Source: Nitrosomonas sp. UBA6494
GTDB lineage: Bacteria > Pseudomonadota > Gammaproteobacteria > Burkholderiales > Nitrosomonadaceae
NCBI GenBank assembly: GCA_002435335.1
Contig: DJMI01000028.1
Location: 1 to 21,174, forward strand
Reading direction: 5' to 3'
DNA length: 21,174 nucleotides
A program made the position numbers and the translations under genes. The notes under the pieces were generated by a model, which had not been told where the DNA came from, made no database searches, and saw only the letters and a list, made by a program, of their open reading frames with translations. This document shows, piece by piece, positions 14,631 through 21,174 of this stretch (the stretch's first letter is position 1; each line of letters opens with the position of its first letter).

Positions 14631-15921
14631 GATAATGAATCCCTTGGTGCCCGATGTCATGGCGTGCCTGATAACCTTCAAAGTGAATTTTATCCATTAG
14701 CCGGTAGGCGGTTTGCTGTGCCATTTTGACATTTTCTCCCAACGCGGTGACACACAAAACCCGCCCCCCTGAGGTGACAATGGATTTGCCGTCTTCACCG
14801 ATAGACGAACCCGCGTGAAAAATATGAAATTCATCTCTGTGTTCTTGCTCTGCCATAAGTTCCGTCAAACCGTTTATGACATCCCCTTTCCCGGGATTTT
14901 CCGGATAACCTTGTGCAGCCATAACTACGCCTAAAGCGGCGCGATGATCCCATTCGATCTCGGCTTTATCCAGTGTGCCGTTGATCGCATGTTCGATTAA
15001 CGTTAACAAATCGGTTTTCAGACGCAGCATGATCGGTTCTGTTTCAGGATCACCCATGCGGCAATTGAATTCTAAAACTTTTGCTTGATCGTCCGCCGTT
15101 ATCATCAACCCGGCGTAAAGAAAACCGGTATAGCGAATGCCTTCTTCCTTGAGTCCTTGTATGACAGGGTCAATGATGTTACGCATGATTTGTGCATGCA
15201 AGCTGGGCGAGACAAAAGGAACCGGCGAATATGCTCCCATACCACCGGTGTTGGGACCCAAGTCGCCATCCTGCAATCGTTTATGGTCTTGGCTGGTGGC
15301 CAGCGGTACGACATGCTCGCCGTCTGACATCACGATGAAGCTGACTTCGATGCCCGGCAGGTATTCCTCAATGACGATTTCGTTCCCGGCGCCGCCCAGA
15401 TTTTTTTCAACCAGCATGGCATTGATTGCATCATGCGCTTGTTCAATGGTTTGTGCGACAACGACACCTTTTCCGGCGGCAAGTCCGTCCGCTTTGATCA
15501 CCAATGGAGCGCCGTGCTGATCGATATAAGCATGTGCTTGCGAGGGATCAGTGAAACTGGCGTAGGCCGCTGTCGGGATACGGTGCCGTTGCATGAAATT
15601 CTTGGCGAAAATTTTAGATGTTTCGAGTTGTGCTGCTTTCCGGATGGGGCCAAATATTTTTAAGCCAGCATCCTGGAAAGCATCGACGATACCTGCAGCA
15701 AGCGGAATTTCCGGGCCTACCACGGTGATAGCGATGTGTTCTTTTTGCGCGAATTCGATCAGCTCGGGAATCGCTGTGAGCGCTAGATTCTCAAGTCCGG
15801 ACTCCAGTGCGGTGCCGGCATTGCCGGGTGCGACGTAAACCTTTTGTACTCTGGGTGACCGGCTTAATTTCCAAGCCAATGCATGTTCTCTGCCGCCGCC
15901 GCCAATAACCAGTAATTTCAT
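14617..15921 (-). CDS. purD: Phosphoribosylamine-glycine ligase (GAR synthetase)
   Basis: Second step of purine synthesis: ATP-dependent joining of glycine to 5-phosphoribosylamine to form GAR. The start is the ATG at 15919-15921 giving 434 residues (E. coli 429), because the family always begins MKLLVIGGGGREHALAW; the 20 extra codons of the longer open frame lie within purH. ATP-grasp features follow: PLVIKADGLAAGKGVV (139-154), NTGGMGAYSP (224-233) and the signature RMGDPETEPI (288-297) with metal-binding acidic and Asn residues just before. PurH ends 7 bases upstream and no independent ribosome site is clear, so translation is probably coupled. It is the last gene of the dusB-fis-purH-purD unit. 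Confidence 0.96.
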   Translation of the reverse strand: MKLLVIGGGGREHALAWKLSRSPRVQKVYVAPGNAGTALESGLENLALTAIPELIEFAQKEHIAITVVGPEIPLAAGIVDAFQDAGLKIFGPIRKAAQLETSKIFAKNFMQRHRIPTAAYASFTDPSQAHAYIDQHGAPLVIKADGLAAGKGVVVAQTIEQAHDAINAMLVEKNLGGAGNEIVIEEYLPGIEVSFIVMSDGEHVVPLATSQDHKRLQDGDLGPNTGGMGAYSPVPFVSPSLHAQIMRNIIDPVIQGLKEEGIRYTGFLYAGLMITADDQAKVLEFNCRMGDPETEPIMLRLKTDLLTLIEHAINGTLDKAEIEWDHRAALGVVMAAQGYPENPGKGDVINGLTELMAEQEHRDEFHIFHAGSSIGEDGKSIVTSGGRVLCVTALGENVKMAQQTAYRLMDKIHFEGYQARHDIGHQGIHYQRKK

Positions 15922-15928
15922 GATGCGT

Positions 15929-17488
15929 TCAATGCCGGAAGTGGCGTATACCGGTGAATACCATCGCAATGCCTTGCTCATCGGCTGCAGCGATCACCTC
16001 ATTGTCGCGAATGCTGCCGCCCGGTTGAATGACTGCCGTAGCGCCGGCTTGCACGACCACATCCAAGCCATCCCGGAACGGGAAGAACGCATCCGATGCG
16101 ACGACCGAGCCAGCCAATACCAGACCAGCCTGCTGCGCTTTGATCGATGCAATACGCGCGCTGTCTACACGGCTCATTTGTCCGGCGCCAATGCCGACGG
16201 TTTGACCGTTGCGACAGAAAACAATGGCATTCGATTTGACGAATTTAGCCGCGCGCCATGCAAATAACAGATCATCCAATTGCTGCGGTGACGGTTTTGC
16301 CTGCGTGACAACGGTAAGATCTGCTGCACTAATGTTTTTGGTATCGGGCGTTTGTACCAATAAGCCGCCACCGACGCGTTTCAGATCGTAAGCGTGCGCG
16401 CCGGCTTGCAACGGTACAACTAAAACGCGGATATTGTTTTTTTGCGCGAACACTTGCTGTGCTTGCACGGTAATTTCTGGCGCAATAACGACTTCAACGA
16501 ATTGCTTAAGAATATCCTCGGCTGTTGCTTGGTCGATACTGCGGTTAAACGCGATGATGCCGCCGAAAGCCGAAGTAGGGTCGGTGGCAAAGGCAAGCCG
16601 ATAGGCATTCAAAGTATCTTCGGCGACGGCGATGCCGCACGGATTGGCGTGTTTGATGATCACGCAAGCCGGGCGATCGAAGGTTTTGACGCATTCCCAC
16701 GCTGCATCGGTGTCAGCGATGTTATTGAACGATAATTCCTTGCCTTGCAATTGCCGGTAATTGGCGAGACTGCCGGGCGTAGGCGTTTCATCGCGATAAA
16801 ATGCCGCATTTTGGTGCGGATTCTCGCCGTAGCGCAGGTGTTGCACAATGTTGAAATTCAGATTCAATGCATCGGGAAAGTCACGGCGCTGATTGTTCTG
16901 ATCCAGTGCAGTCAAATAATTGCTGATCGCGCTGTCATAACAAGCTGTATGTGTGAATGCTTTCTTTGCCAGCACAAAGCGCGTATCCAAAAGCGTTGAA
17001 CCGTTGTTTTGGTTTAATTCCCGTATCAACAAATCATAATCTGCAGGATCGGTAACGACAGTGACTTTACGGTAATTTTTGGCTGCTGCGCGTACCATGG
17101 TGGGTCCGCCGATATCGATATTTTCGATAGCGTCTTCCAGCGAGCAGTCGTGTTTTGCGATCGTTTGTTTGAAAGGATATAAATTGACGATGACCAGTTC
17201 GATATTCGGGGTCGCGGATTGTTGCATCGCTTGCTGGTGTTCGGTCAGATCGTCGCGCGCCAGGATTCCGGCGTGAATTTTCGGGTGCAATGTTTTGACG
17301 CGTCCGTCCAGCATTTCCGGAAATCCCGTGTAATCGCTGACTTCGGTGACTGCAATACCGGCATCTCGTAATAGTTTGGCTGTGCCGCCGGTCGATAGAA
17401 TGGCAATGCCGCGATGAACTAATTTTTGTGCTAGATCGAGTATTCCGGTTTTGTCGGAAACACTGATGAGTGCCTGTTTTATTAACAT
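15929..17488 (-). CDS. purH: Bifunctional AICAR transformylase/IMP cyclohydrolase
   Basis: Catalyses the last two steps to IMP: formylation of AICAR with 10-formyl-THF and ring closure. The 519 residues are typical (E. coli 529). The N-terminal MGS-like cyclohydrolase domain (1 to about 190) has LSTGGTAKLLRDAG (31-44) and DGRVKTLHPKIHAGIL (61-76). The C-terminal AICARFT domain has LRYGENPHQ (218-226) and the catalytic Lys-His pair in IIKHANPCG (K279, H280). The ATG is embedded in the fis stop region as ATGTTAA, a 7-base overlap that points to translational coupling. Pairing with purD downstream is common in proteobacteria. Confidence 0.96.
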   Translation of the reverse strand: MLIKQALISVSDKTGILDLAQKLVHRGIAILSTGGTAKLLRDAGIAVTEVSDYTGFPEMLDGRVKTLHPKIHAGILARDDLTEHQQAMQQSATPNIELVIVNLYPFKQTIAKHDCSLEDAIENIDIGGPTMVRAAAKNYRKVTVVTDPADYDLLIRELNQNNGSTLLDTRFVLAKKAFTHTACYDSAISNYLTALDQNNQRRDFPDALNLNFNIVQHLRYGENPHQNAAFYRDETPTPGSLANYRQLQGKELSFNNIADTDAAWECVKTFDRPACVIIKHANPCGIAVAEDTLNAYRLAFATDPTSAFGGIIAFNRSIDQATAEDILKQFVEVVIAPEITVQAQQVFAQKNNIRVLVVPLQAGAHAYDLKRVGGGLLVQTPDTKNISAADLTVVTQAKPSPQQLDDLLFAWRAAKFVKSNAIVFCRNGQTVGIGAGQMSRVDSARIASIKAQQAGLVLAGSVVASDAFFPFRDGLDVVVQAGATAVIQPGGSIRDNEVIAAADEQGIAMVFTGIRHFRH

Positions 17489-17727
17489 TTAATTTGATAG
17501 TGTTTTAATTTCTGACGTAAGGTGTTGCGGTTGATGCCAAGTAACTCCGCCGCTTGTGTTTGATTGCCGTTGGTATACTGTATCGCAACCTCGATCAAGG
17601 GTTTTTCCACGCTTGCTATTACCATATCGTAGATATGCCCCGGCTTTTCACCATCCAAATCGTTGAGGTAACCGCTGATTGCTTTGCGAATACAAGCTGC
17701 AATTTCATTTTCCTTGACCACATTCAT
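17482..17727 (-). CDS. fis: Fis family DNA-binding protein
   Basis: Small nucleoid-associated protein that bends DNA and regulates rRNA, recombination and growth-phase genes. At 81 residues it is shorter than E. coli Fis (98), as is common in betaproteobacteria. The C-terminal helix-turn-helix reads NQTQAAELLGINRNTLRQKL (about 55-74), nearly the family consensus. The N-terminal part (about 8-50) forms the dimer helices but is the divergent half, with less of the enteric beta-hairpin arm. The ATG lies 3 bases after the dusB stop, with GGGAG inside the end of dusB as ribosome site. Its last codons overlap the purH start by 7 bases, so the gene sits in the middle of an apparent operon. Confidence 0.93.
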   Translation of the reverse strand: MNVVKENEIAACIRKAISGYLNDLDGEKPGHIYDMVIASVEKPLIEVAIQYTNGNQTQAAELLGINRNTLRQKLKHYQIKC

Positions 17728-17730
17728 GAA

Positions 17731-18738
17731 CTAATCACTCCCTTCGTCGATATAACTCAATCTTTGGTTTTGTTCAGCCAGTTTGGTAAAAAAATAGTTG
17801 GTTTCCACAAGCTGCTGATCGCTGGTTTGTAATTGATTCATCGCATGGCGGAAGGCGGCGGATCCGGTTAATCCTTTGGTATACCAGGAAATGTGTTTGC
17901 GTGCGATGCGAACACCCGAATACTCACCGTAGAATTGATACAAATCATGCAGATGATTGATCAATACGCGATGTATTTCCGATACCTCGGGTGCTTCGAG
18001 ATGTTTTCCGGTGGCCAGATAATGATCGATTTCCCGGAAAATCCACGGTCTGCCTTGTGCGGCACGTCCGATCATGATGGCGTCGGCATGAGTATAATCA
18101 AGAACCTGTTTCGCTTTTTCAGGGGTGGTGATGTCGCCGTTGGCGATCACGGGAATTTTGACCGCTGCTTTTACGGCAGCGATGGTATCGTATTCCGCTA
18201 TGCCGGTATAACCACAAGCGCGAGTGCGTCCGTGAATGGCCAACGCCTGGATACCGGCGTTCTCGGCGATATGCGCGACCGACAGTGCATTTTTATGTTC
18301 TTTGTCCCAACCGGTACGAATTTTGAGCGTAACCGGCACATCGACCGATTTGACGACCGCATCGAGAATTTGACCGACCAGTTTTTCATTTTGCAACAAC
18401 GCGGAACCAGCCATCACATTGCAGATTTTCTTTGCCGGACAACCCATGTTGATATCGATGATTTGCGCACCTTGCTCGGCATTGTATTGTGCCGCTGTGG
18501 CAAGCATTTTCGGGTCGGCACCGGCGATTTGCACCGAAATCGGTGAAACTTCACCATCGTGATTGGCGCGCCGCTGCGTTTTTTCCGAGCCCCACAACAA
18601 CGAATTGCTCGACACCATTTCGGATACCGCCATACCGGCTCCCATTGTTTTGCACAATTGGCGGAACGGACGGTCAGTGACACCAGCCATCGGCGCAACG
18701 ATCAATTTGTTTTTTAAAACATGAGAACCAATCTGCAT
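17731..18738 (-). CDS. dusB: tRNA-dihydrouridine synthase DusB
   Basis: FMN-dependent reductase that makes dihydrouridine in the D-loop of tRNAs. The 335 residues match DusB. Motifs in order: APMAGVTDRPF (15-25, FMN-binding barrel strand 1), SEM (39-41), the catalytic cysteine in NMGCPAKKI (Cys100), KIRTGW (139-144), IHGRTR (168-173), VIANGDI (197-203) and IMIGRAAQGRPW (221-232). The start is set by the family's conserved beginning (MQIGSHVLKNKLIVAPMAG), although no clear ribosome site precedes it. It is the first gene of the dusB-fis-purH-purD unit; dusB-fis linkage is also known from enterics. No strong promoter is visible in the bases just upstream. Confidence 0.95.
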   Translation of the reverse strand: MQIGSHVLKNKLIVAPMAGVTDRPFRQLCKTMGAGMAVSEMVSSNSLLWGSEKTQRRANHDGEVSPISVQIAGADPKMLATAAQYNAEQGAQIIDINMGCPAKKICNVMAGSALLQNEKLVGQILDAVVKSVDVPVTLKIRTGWDKEHKNALSVAHIAENAGIQALAIHGRTRACGYTGIAEYDTIAAVKAAVKIPVIANGDITTPEKAKQVLDYTHADAIMIGRAAQGRPWIFREIDHYLATGKHLEAPEVSEIHRVLINHLHDLYQFYGEYSGVRIARKHISWYTKGLTGSAAFRHAMNQLQTSDQQLVETNYFFTKLAEQNQRLSYIDEGSD

Positions 18739-18819
18739 GAAAGATATTGGATATTAGTGTTATTACGTGCGATGCGGTTACTGAGTTTTTGTTGGAGTGG
18801 TACTTTAAAGGACATCTCT

Positions 18820-18842
18820 AAAATCAAACGGAATCAATTCCG
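18820..18842 (-). terminator. Probable intrinsic terminator after ubiH
   Basis: On the minus strand, CGGAA-TTGA-TTCCG (18842-18829) is followed by TTTGATTTT. The stem is 5 bp with a tetraloop (14-base near-palindrome). It lies about 78 bases beyond the ubiH stop, and so separates ubiH from dusB transcription. The stretch between it and the dusB start (18739-18819) must then hold the dusB promoter, but no good -35/-10 pair stands out. Confidence 0.45.
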
Positions 18843-18919
18843 GTGGTGATTCGGCCTTATTCCACACATTTCATAGGGGTTAATTATAGCTTTTGTTACG
18901 TGACTCGGGGAAGGGCGAT

Positions 18920-20110
18920 TTATCCTCTAGCGCCAAAAATCATGCGCCGTGCAACAAAACGTTTCAGAGGCGGAGTGCTATCCAATGCAATCAAACCGAG
19001 GCCGCAGGCGTGTTTCAGTAATGGATTGTCATTGGAAAACAGCTTGATCAGCGAGTCGGTAAATATCCTGACAGCACTACTGTCGAGTCGCCTTTTTTGT
19101 TGGTATTTTTCCAACATGTGGGGCATGCCGATGGCGCGACCTTGGCGTTGTGCGGCGATGACTTCTTGCGCCAATTCGAATGCGTCGCGCAAGCCCAGAT
19201 TGAAACCCTGTCCCGCGACCGGGTGTAGTGTTTGCGCTGCATTACCGATCAATGCCACTCGCTGCGCCGACGACACCGCATATTTGAGCTGCAACGGAAA
19301 TGCCGAGCGTTTACCGGCGCCGATAAATTTCCCTAACCGGTCGCCGAAATGCTGATGCAGGCGCGCCAAAAACGTCGATTCATCCAGTGCGGTAATCGTT
19401 TTGGCCTCAATGGGTGACACGGTCCACACTAACGCGAAATCGTCGAGATTAGGAAGTAGCGCCACCGGTCCGTCCGGGGTAAAACGCTCGTATGCAACCC
19501 CGGTTTGCCGTTGCTCGGCTTTGATATTCGCAACCACAGCCCATTGCTGGTAATCGTGCTCATGGTATTCGATTCCTTGCAATTGCTTGGCCAATTTACC
19601 GCCGTCGGCCAGCACCAGCAGTTTTGCGCTGACTTGCTGGGTGTTGCCTTGATAATCAAAAGTAACGGTGCCGCCATGCGAGTCGGTTTCGAGTTGGGTG
19701 ACCGTTGCGCCGGCGAGATAATCCGCCGTACTGCCAAGCAATTGCGCATGGATCGAGCAAAACAAATCATGATAGTTAACGACATAACCCAGTGCCAGGA
19801 CGCCTGCGTCTTGCGGCGTCAGCAGTGTTTGGCCAAGGCTGCTGCGATTGGATATATGAATTTCGGTGATCGGGGTGTTGCTGGTCAAACGCTGCCAAGC
19901 GCCCAAACGATTCAGAATCAGTTGGCTGCCATGCGACAACGCCAGTGGGCGCGGGTCTTCGTCTTTTTCCGGTACGCCGCGCGCTTCCAGCAGCAAACAT
20001 CGGATGCCGGTATCATTCAATGCCAGCGACAGTGCCATACCCACCGGACCACCGCCGATGATGGCAACATCATAATGATCGGCAATAGGGGAATGATCGG
20101 TTTTTTGCAT
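18920..20110 (-). CDS. ubiH: UbiH/UbiF-family FAD-dependent ubiquinone hydroxylase
   Basis: Flavoprotein monooxygenase that hydroxylates the ring of a ubiquinone precursor. The ATG at 20108-20110 gives 396 residues, the normal size, and places the FAD-binding GGGPVG at 19-24; the 74 extra codons upstream run into the preceding gene. Other landmarks are AYERFTPDGPVALLP (206-220), the Ala-Asp-Gly segment LADGG (167-171) and GNAAQTLHPVAGQGFNLG (289-306). GN in place of the more usual GD in this last motif is a feature of UbiH proper (E. coli GNAAQTLHPIAGQG), which favours UbiH over UbiF or VisC. The gene follows the lipocalin-like gene by 62 bases, probably in one transcript, and ends before a likely terminator. 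The exact ring position modified cannot be read from sequence. Confidence 0.9.
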   Translation of the reverse strand: MQKTDHSPIADHYDVAIIGGGPVGMALSLALNDTGIRCLLLEARGVPEKDEDPRPLALSHGSQLILNRLGAWQRLTSNTPITEIHISNRSSLGQTLLTPQDAGVLALGYVVNYHDLFCSIHAQLLGSTADYLAGATVTQLETDSHGGTVTFDYQGNTQQVSAKLLVLADGGKLAKQLQGIEYHEHDYQQWAVVANIKAEQRQTGVAYERFTPDGPVALLPNLDDFALVWTVSPIEAKTITALDESTFLARLHQHFGDRLGKFIGAGKRSAFPLQLKYAVSSAQRVALIGNAAQTLHPVAGQGFNLGLRDAFELAQEVIAAQRQGRAIGMPHMLEKYQQKRRLDSSAVRIFTDSLIKLFSNDNPLLKHACGLGLIALDSTPPLKRFVARRMIFGARG

Positions 20111-20172
20111 GCATGGATTCGACGGATTAACTGCGCGCAAGCATAGCATACCGAACATCGATTGGCAGTGAT

Positions 20173-21174
20173 TTATAGCGCCAGCGGTTTGGTATACCCA
20201 GTCAATTCCAGATAGCCGTGCCCGGCAGGTTGCCGGTTTTTGGTCAACGCCACCGCGCCTTCCCAATATACAGTGGCGGTCGATTGTCGCGCATCCAATT
20301 CCTGATCGTCGAGCAACGGCGTCAAGTGCCATTCGATATCGCCGGTGCGCACACGCATCTCGACCGGATACACCGCTTCGGTATGCGGCGATTGCCAGGT
20401 GCGAACCGGCATGAATTCGACTTCATCGGGATCGAACAGCGTCATGTTGCCGGACGCATCGCGCAGTGCCGCGTAAGCCCAGACTTTACCGCCTTGCTTG
20501 GCGCGGATTTGGAACGCCATCAATGCTGAACCGTCGTCCAGGTTGGCGCCGACCCAATCCCAACCGTCGGCATCCGGATCGAGGTACGCGGTCGACCATT
20601 CGTGATCCAGCCATGCGCGGCCAGTAACGGCAACGGGTTTGCCGTTGCGAAACACCGTGCCGCTGACTTGCAAATGCGGTTCACTGTAGTAATAACTGGC
20701 TTGTTCGGGTTTCGGGCCTTTGCGCGAGAAACCATTTTGGTCTTGCAGCATCGGCTTTTGCGTCGGCTGCAAGGTAAATTGCAAGCCGAAATCGTCGTCG
20801 CGCATATCGACGACATACCTGCCATCCGATTGTCGTGCCAATGTCCAGTCGTCGAGCTTCACATCGGTATCGCCCGGTTTGGCGTAGGCGAGATCGAAGC
20901 CTTCGCGCACCGTTCTTTCCGTATGCATGATTTTGCCCGTTGCCGGATCGGATAGCGCCAAGTGGCCGATGATCAGATATTTCGCGGCGAAACGGCTCGG
21001 ATTGTCGTGGTTCAGATCGGTTGCGTAACGGAAAAAAGTAACCTGAAATCCGAGCGGTTTCTTATCCGCCGTTTCCAGCCAACCGGTGATGTACCACCAT
21101 TCGATGCGGAAATCGTCGTGTGCGCCAAAATCCAGCGGAAAGGACAGTTTGTAATCGGGCGTAACGGGTTTTAA
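20173..21174 (-). CDS. Lipocalin-like (AttH/CrtC-type) domain protein, 5' partial
   Basis: The frame is open to the right edge, so 333 residues of the C-terminal part are visible and the start lies outside the window. The visible N-terminal part contains FPLDFGAHDDFRIEWWYITG followed by GFQVTFFRY, the classic signature of the AttH/hydroxyneurosporene-synthase-like (CrtC) lipocalin-like domain. Later come YYYSEPHLQVSG, a GRAWLDHEWS motif with the conserved Asp-His-Glu-Trp, GWDWVGANLDDGSALMAFQI and a C-terminal GYLELTGYTKP. The family includes carotenoid hydratase-like proteins and exported lipocalin-like proteins that often sit beside ABC transporter genes; the substrate is unknown. A transporter may lie beyond the edge, but this is inference. 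UbiH follows 62 bases downstream. Confidence 0.85.
   Translation of the reverse strand, partial: LKPVTPDYKLSFPLDFGAHDDFRIEWWYITGWLETADKKPLGFQVTFFRYATDLNHDNPSRFAAKYLIIGHLALSDPATGKIMHTERTVREGFDLAYAKPGDTDVKLDDWTLARQSDGRYVVDMRDDDFGLQFTLQPTQKPMLQDQNGFSRKGPKPEQASYYYSEPHLQVSGTVFRNGKPVAVTGRAWLDHEWSTAYLDPDADGWDWVGANLDDGSALMAFQIRAKQGGKVWAYAALRDASGNMTLFDPDEVEFMPVRTWQSPHTEAVYPVEMRVRTGDIEWHLTPLLDDQELDARQSTATVYWEGAVALTKNRQPAGHGYLELTGYTKPLAL

Noticed and set aside
15922..15981. 20-codon N-terminal extension of purD
   Set aside because: The family begins exactly at the MKLLVIGGGG methionine, and the extension overlaps the end of purH.
17893..18546. Open frame of 217 codons on the + strand opposite dusB
   Set aside because: It lies entirely antisense to a strongly conserved dusB, has no family features, and its composition follows from the dusB codons.
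19505..20146. Open frame of 213 codons on the + strand opposite ubiH
   Set aside because: Antisense shadow of the ubiH coding sequence, without recognisable motifs or ribosome site.
20111..20332. 74-codon N-terminal extension of ubiH
   Set aside because: It would overlap the lipocalin-like gene and push the FAD motif about 90 residues from the start; the ATG at 20110 gives the normal layout.

Overview
The window looks like a chromosomal segment of a flagellated betaproteobacterium with moderate GC. The gene order and protein styles point most to the Nitrosomonadaceae (Nitrosomonas-like ammonia oxidisers): a divergent flgA | flgBCDEFGHIJKL cluster next to a dusB-fis-purH-purD unit and a UbiH-type hydroxylase. 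This placement is inference from gene content and style; no rRNA or other marker gene is present. I saw no tRNA, rRNA, CRISPR array, complete insertion sequence or prophage gene.

Layout. (1) 3-1163, +: the C-terminal part of an M32 carboxypeptidase, cut by the left edge. It converges on (2) 1192-2019, -: a PBP7-type D-Ala-D-Ala endopeptidase. (3) 2020-2698: AT-rich spacer DNA containing a 75-residue secreted protein gene (-), a MITE-like inverted repeat upstream of the PBP7 gene, and two further inverted repeats. (4) 2699-3891, -: an Mth938-like (DUF498) protein downstream of flgA. (5) 4096-14600, +: flgB, C, D, E, F, G, H, I, J, K and L in order, coding for rod, hook cap, hook, L-ring, P-ring, rod-associated muramidase and the two hook-filament junction proteins. 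(6) 14617-18738, -: purD, purH, fis and dusB, tightly packed and transcribed as dusB-fis-purH-purD. (7) 18920-21174, -: ubiH and, upstream of it, a lipocalin-like (AttH/CrtC-type) protein cut by the right edge. No gene-free gap exceeds 300 bases. The largest are 2020-2261, 2490-2698, 3892-4095 and 18739-18919.

How the genes work together. The flgA-L block supplies nearly all of the axial and ring structure outside the basal MS-ring and export gate. Two promoter candidates suggest staged expression. A sigma-54-like -24/-12 site sits about 40 bases before flgB. A sigma-28 (FliA)-like site with a perfect GCCGATAA -10 sits before flgK, so the junction proteins FlgK and FlgL could be made late, as in the enteric flgKL class 3 promoter. 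The anti-sigma gene flgM and the chaperone gene flgN, often next to flgA, are not here. The dusB-fis-purHD unit joins tRNA modification, the nucleoid protein Fis and the last steps of IMP synthesis in one apparent transcript. The fis stop and purH start overlap in ATGTTAA.

I found no convincing undescribed multi-gene system. The most unusual items are the roughly 100-base inverted-repeat element at 2119-2218, the small two-cysteine secreted protein, the split promoter logic of the flagellar cluster, and the odd N-terminal reading of the M32 gene.
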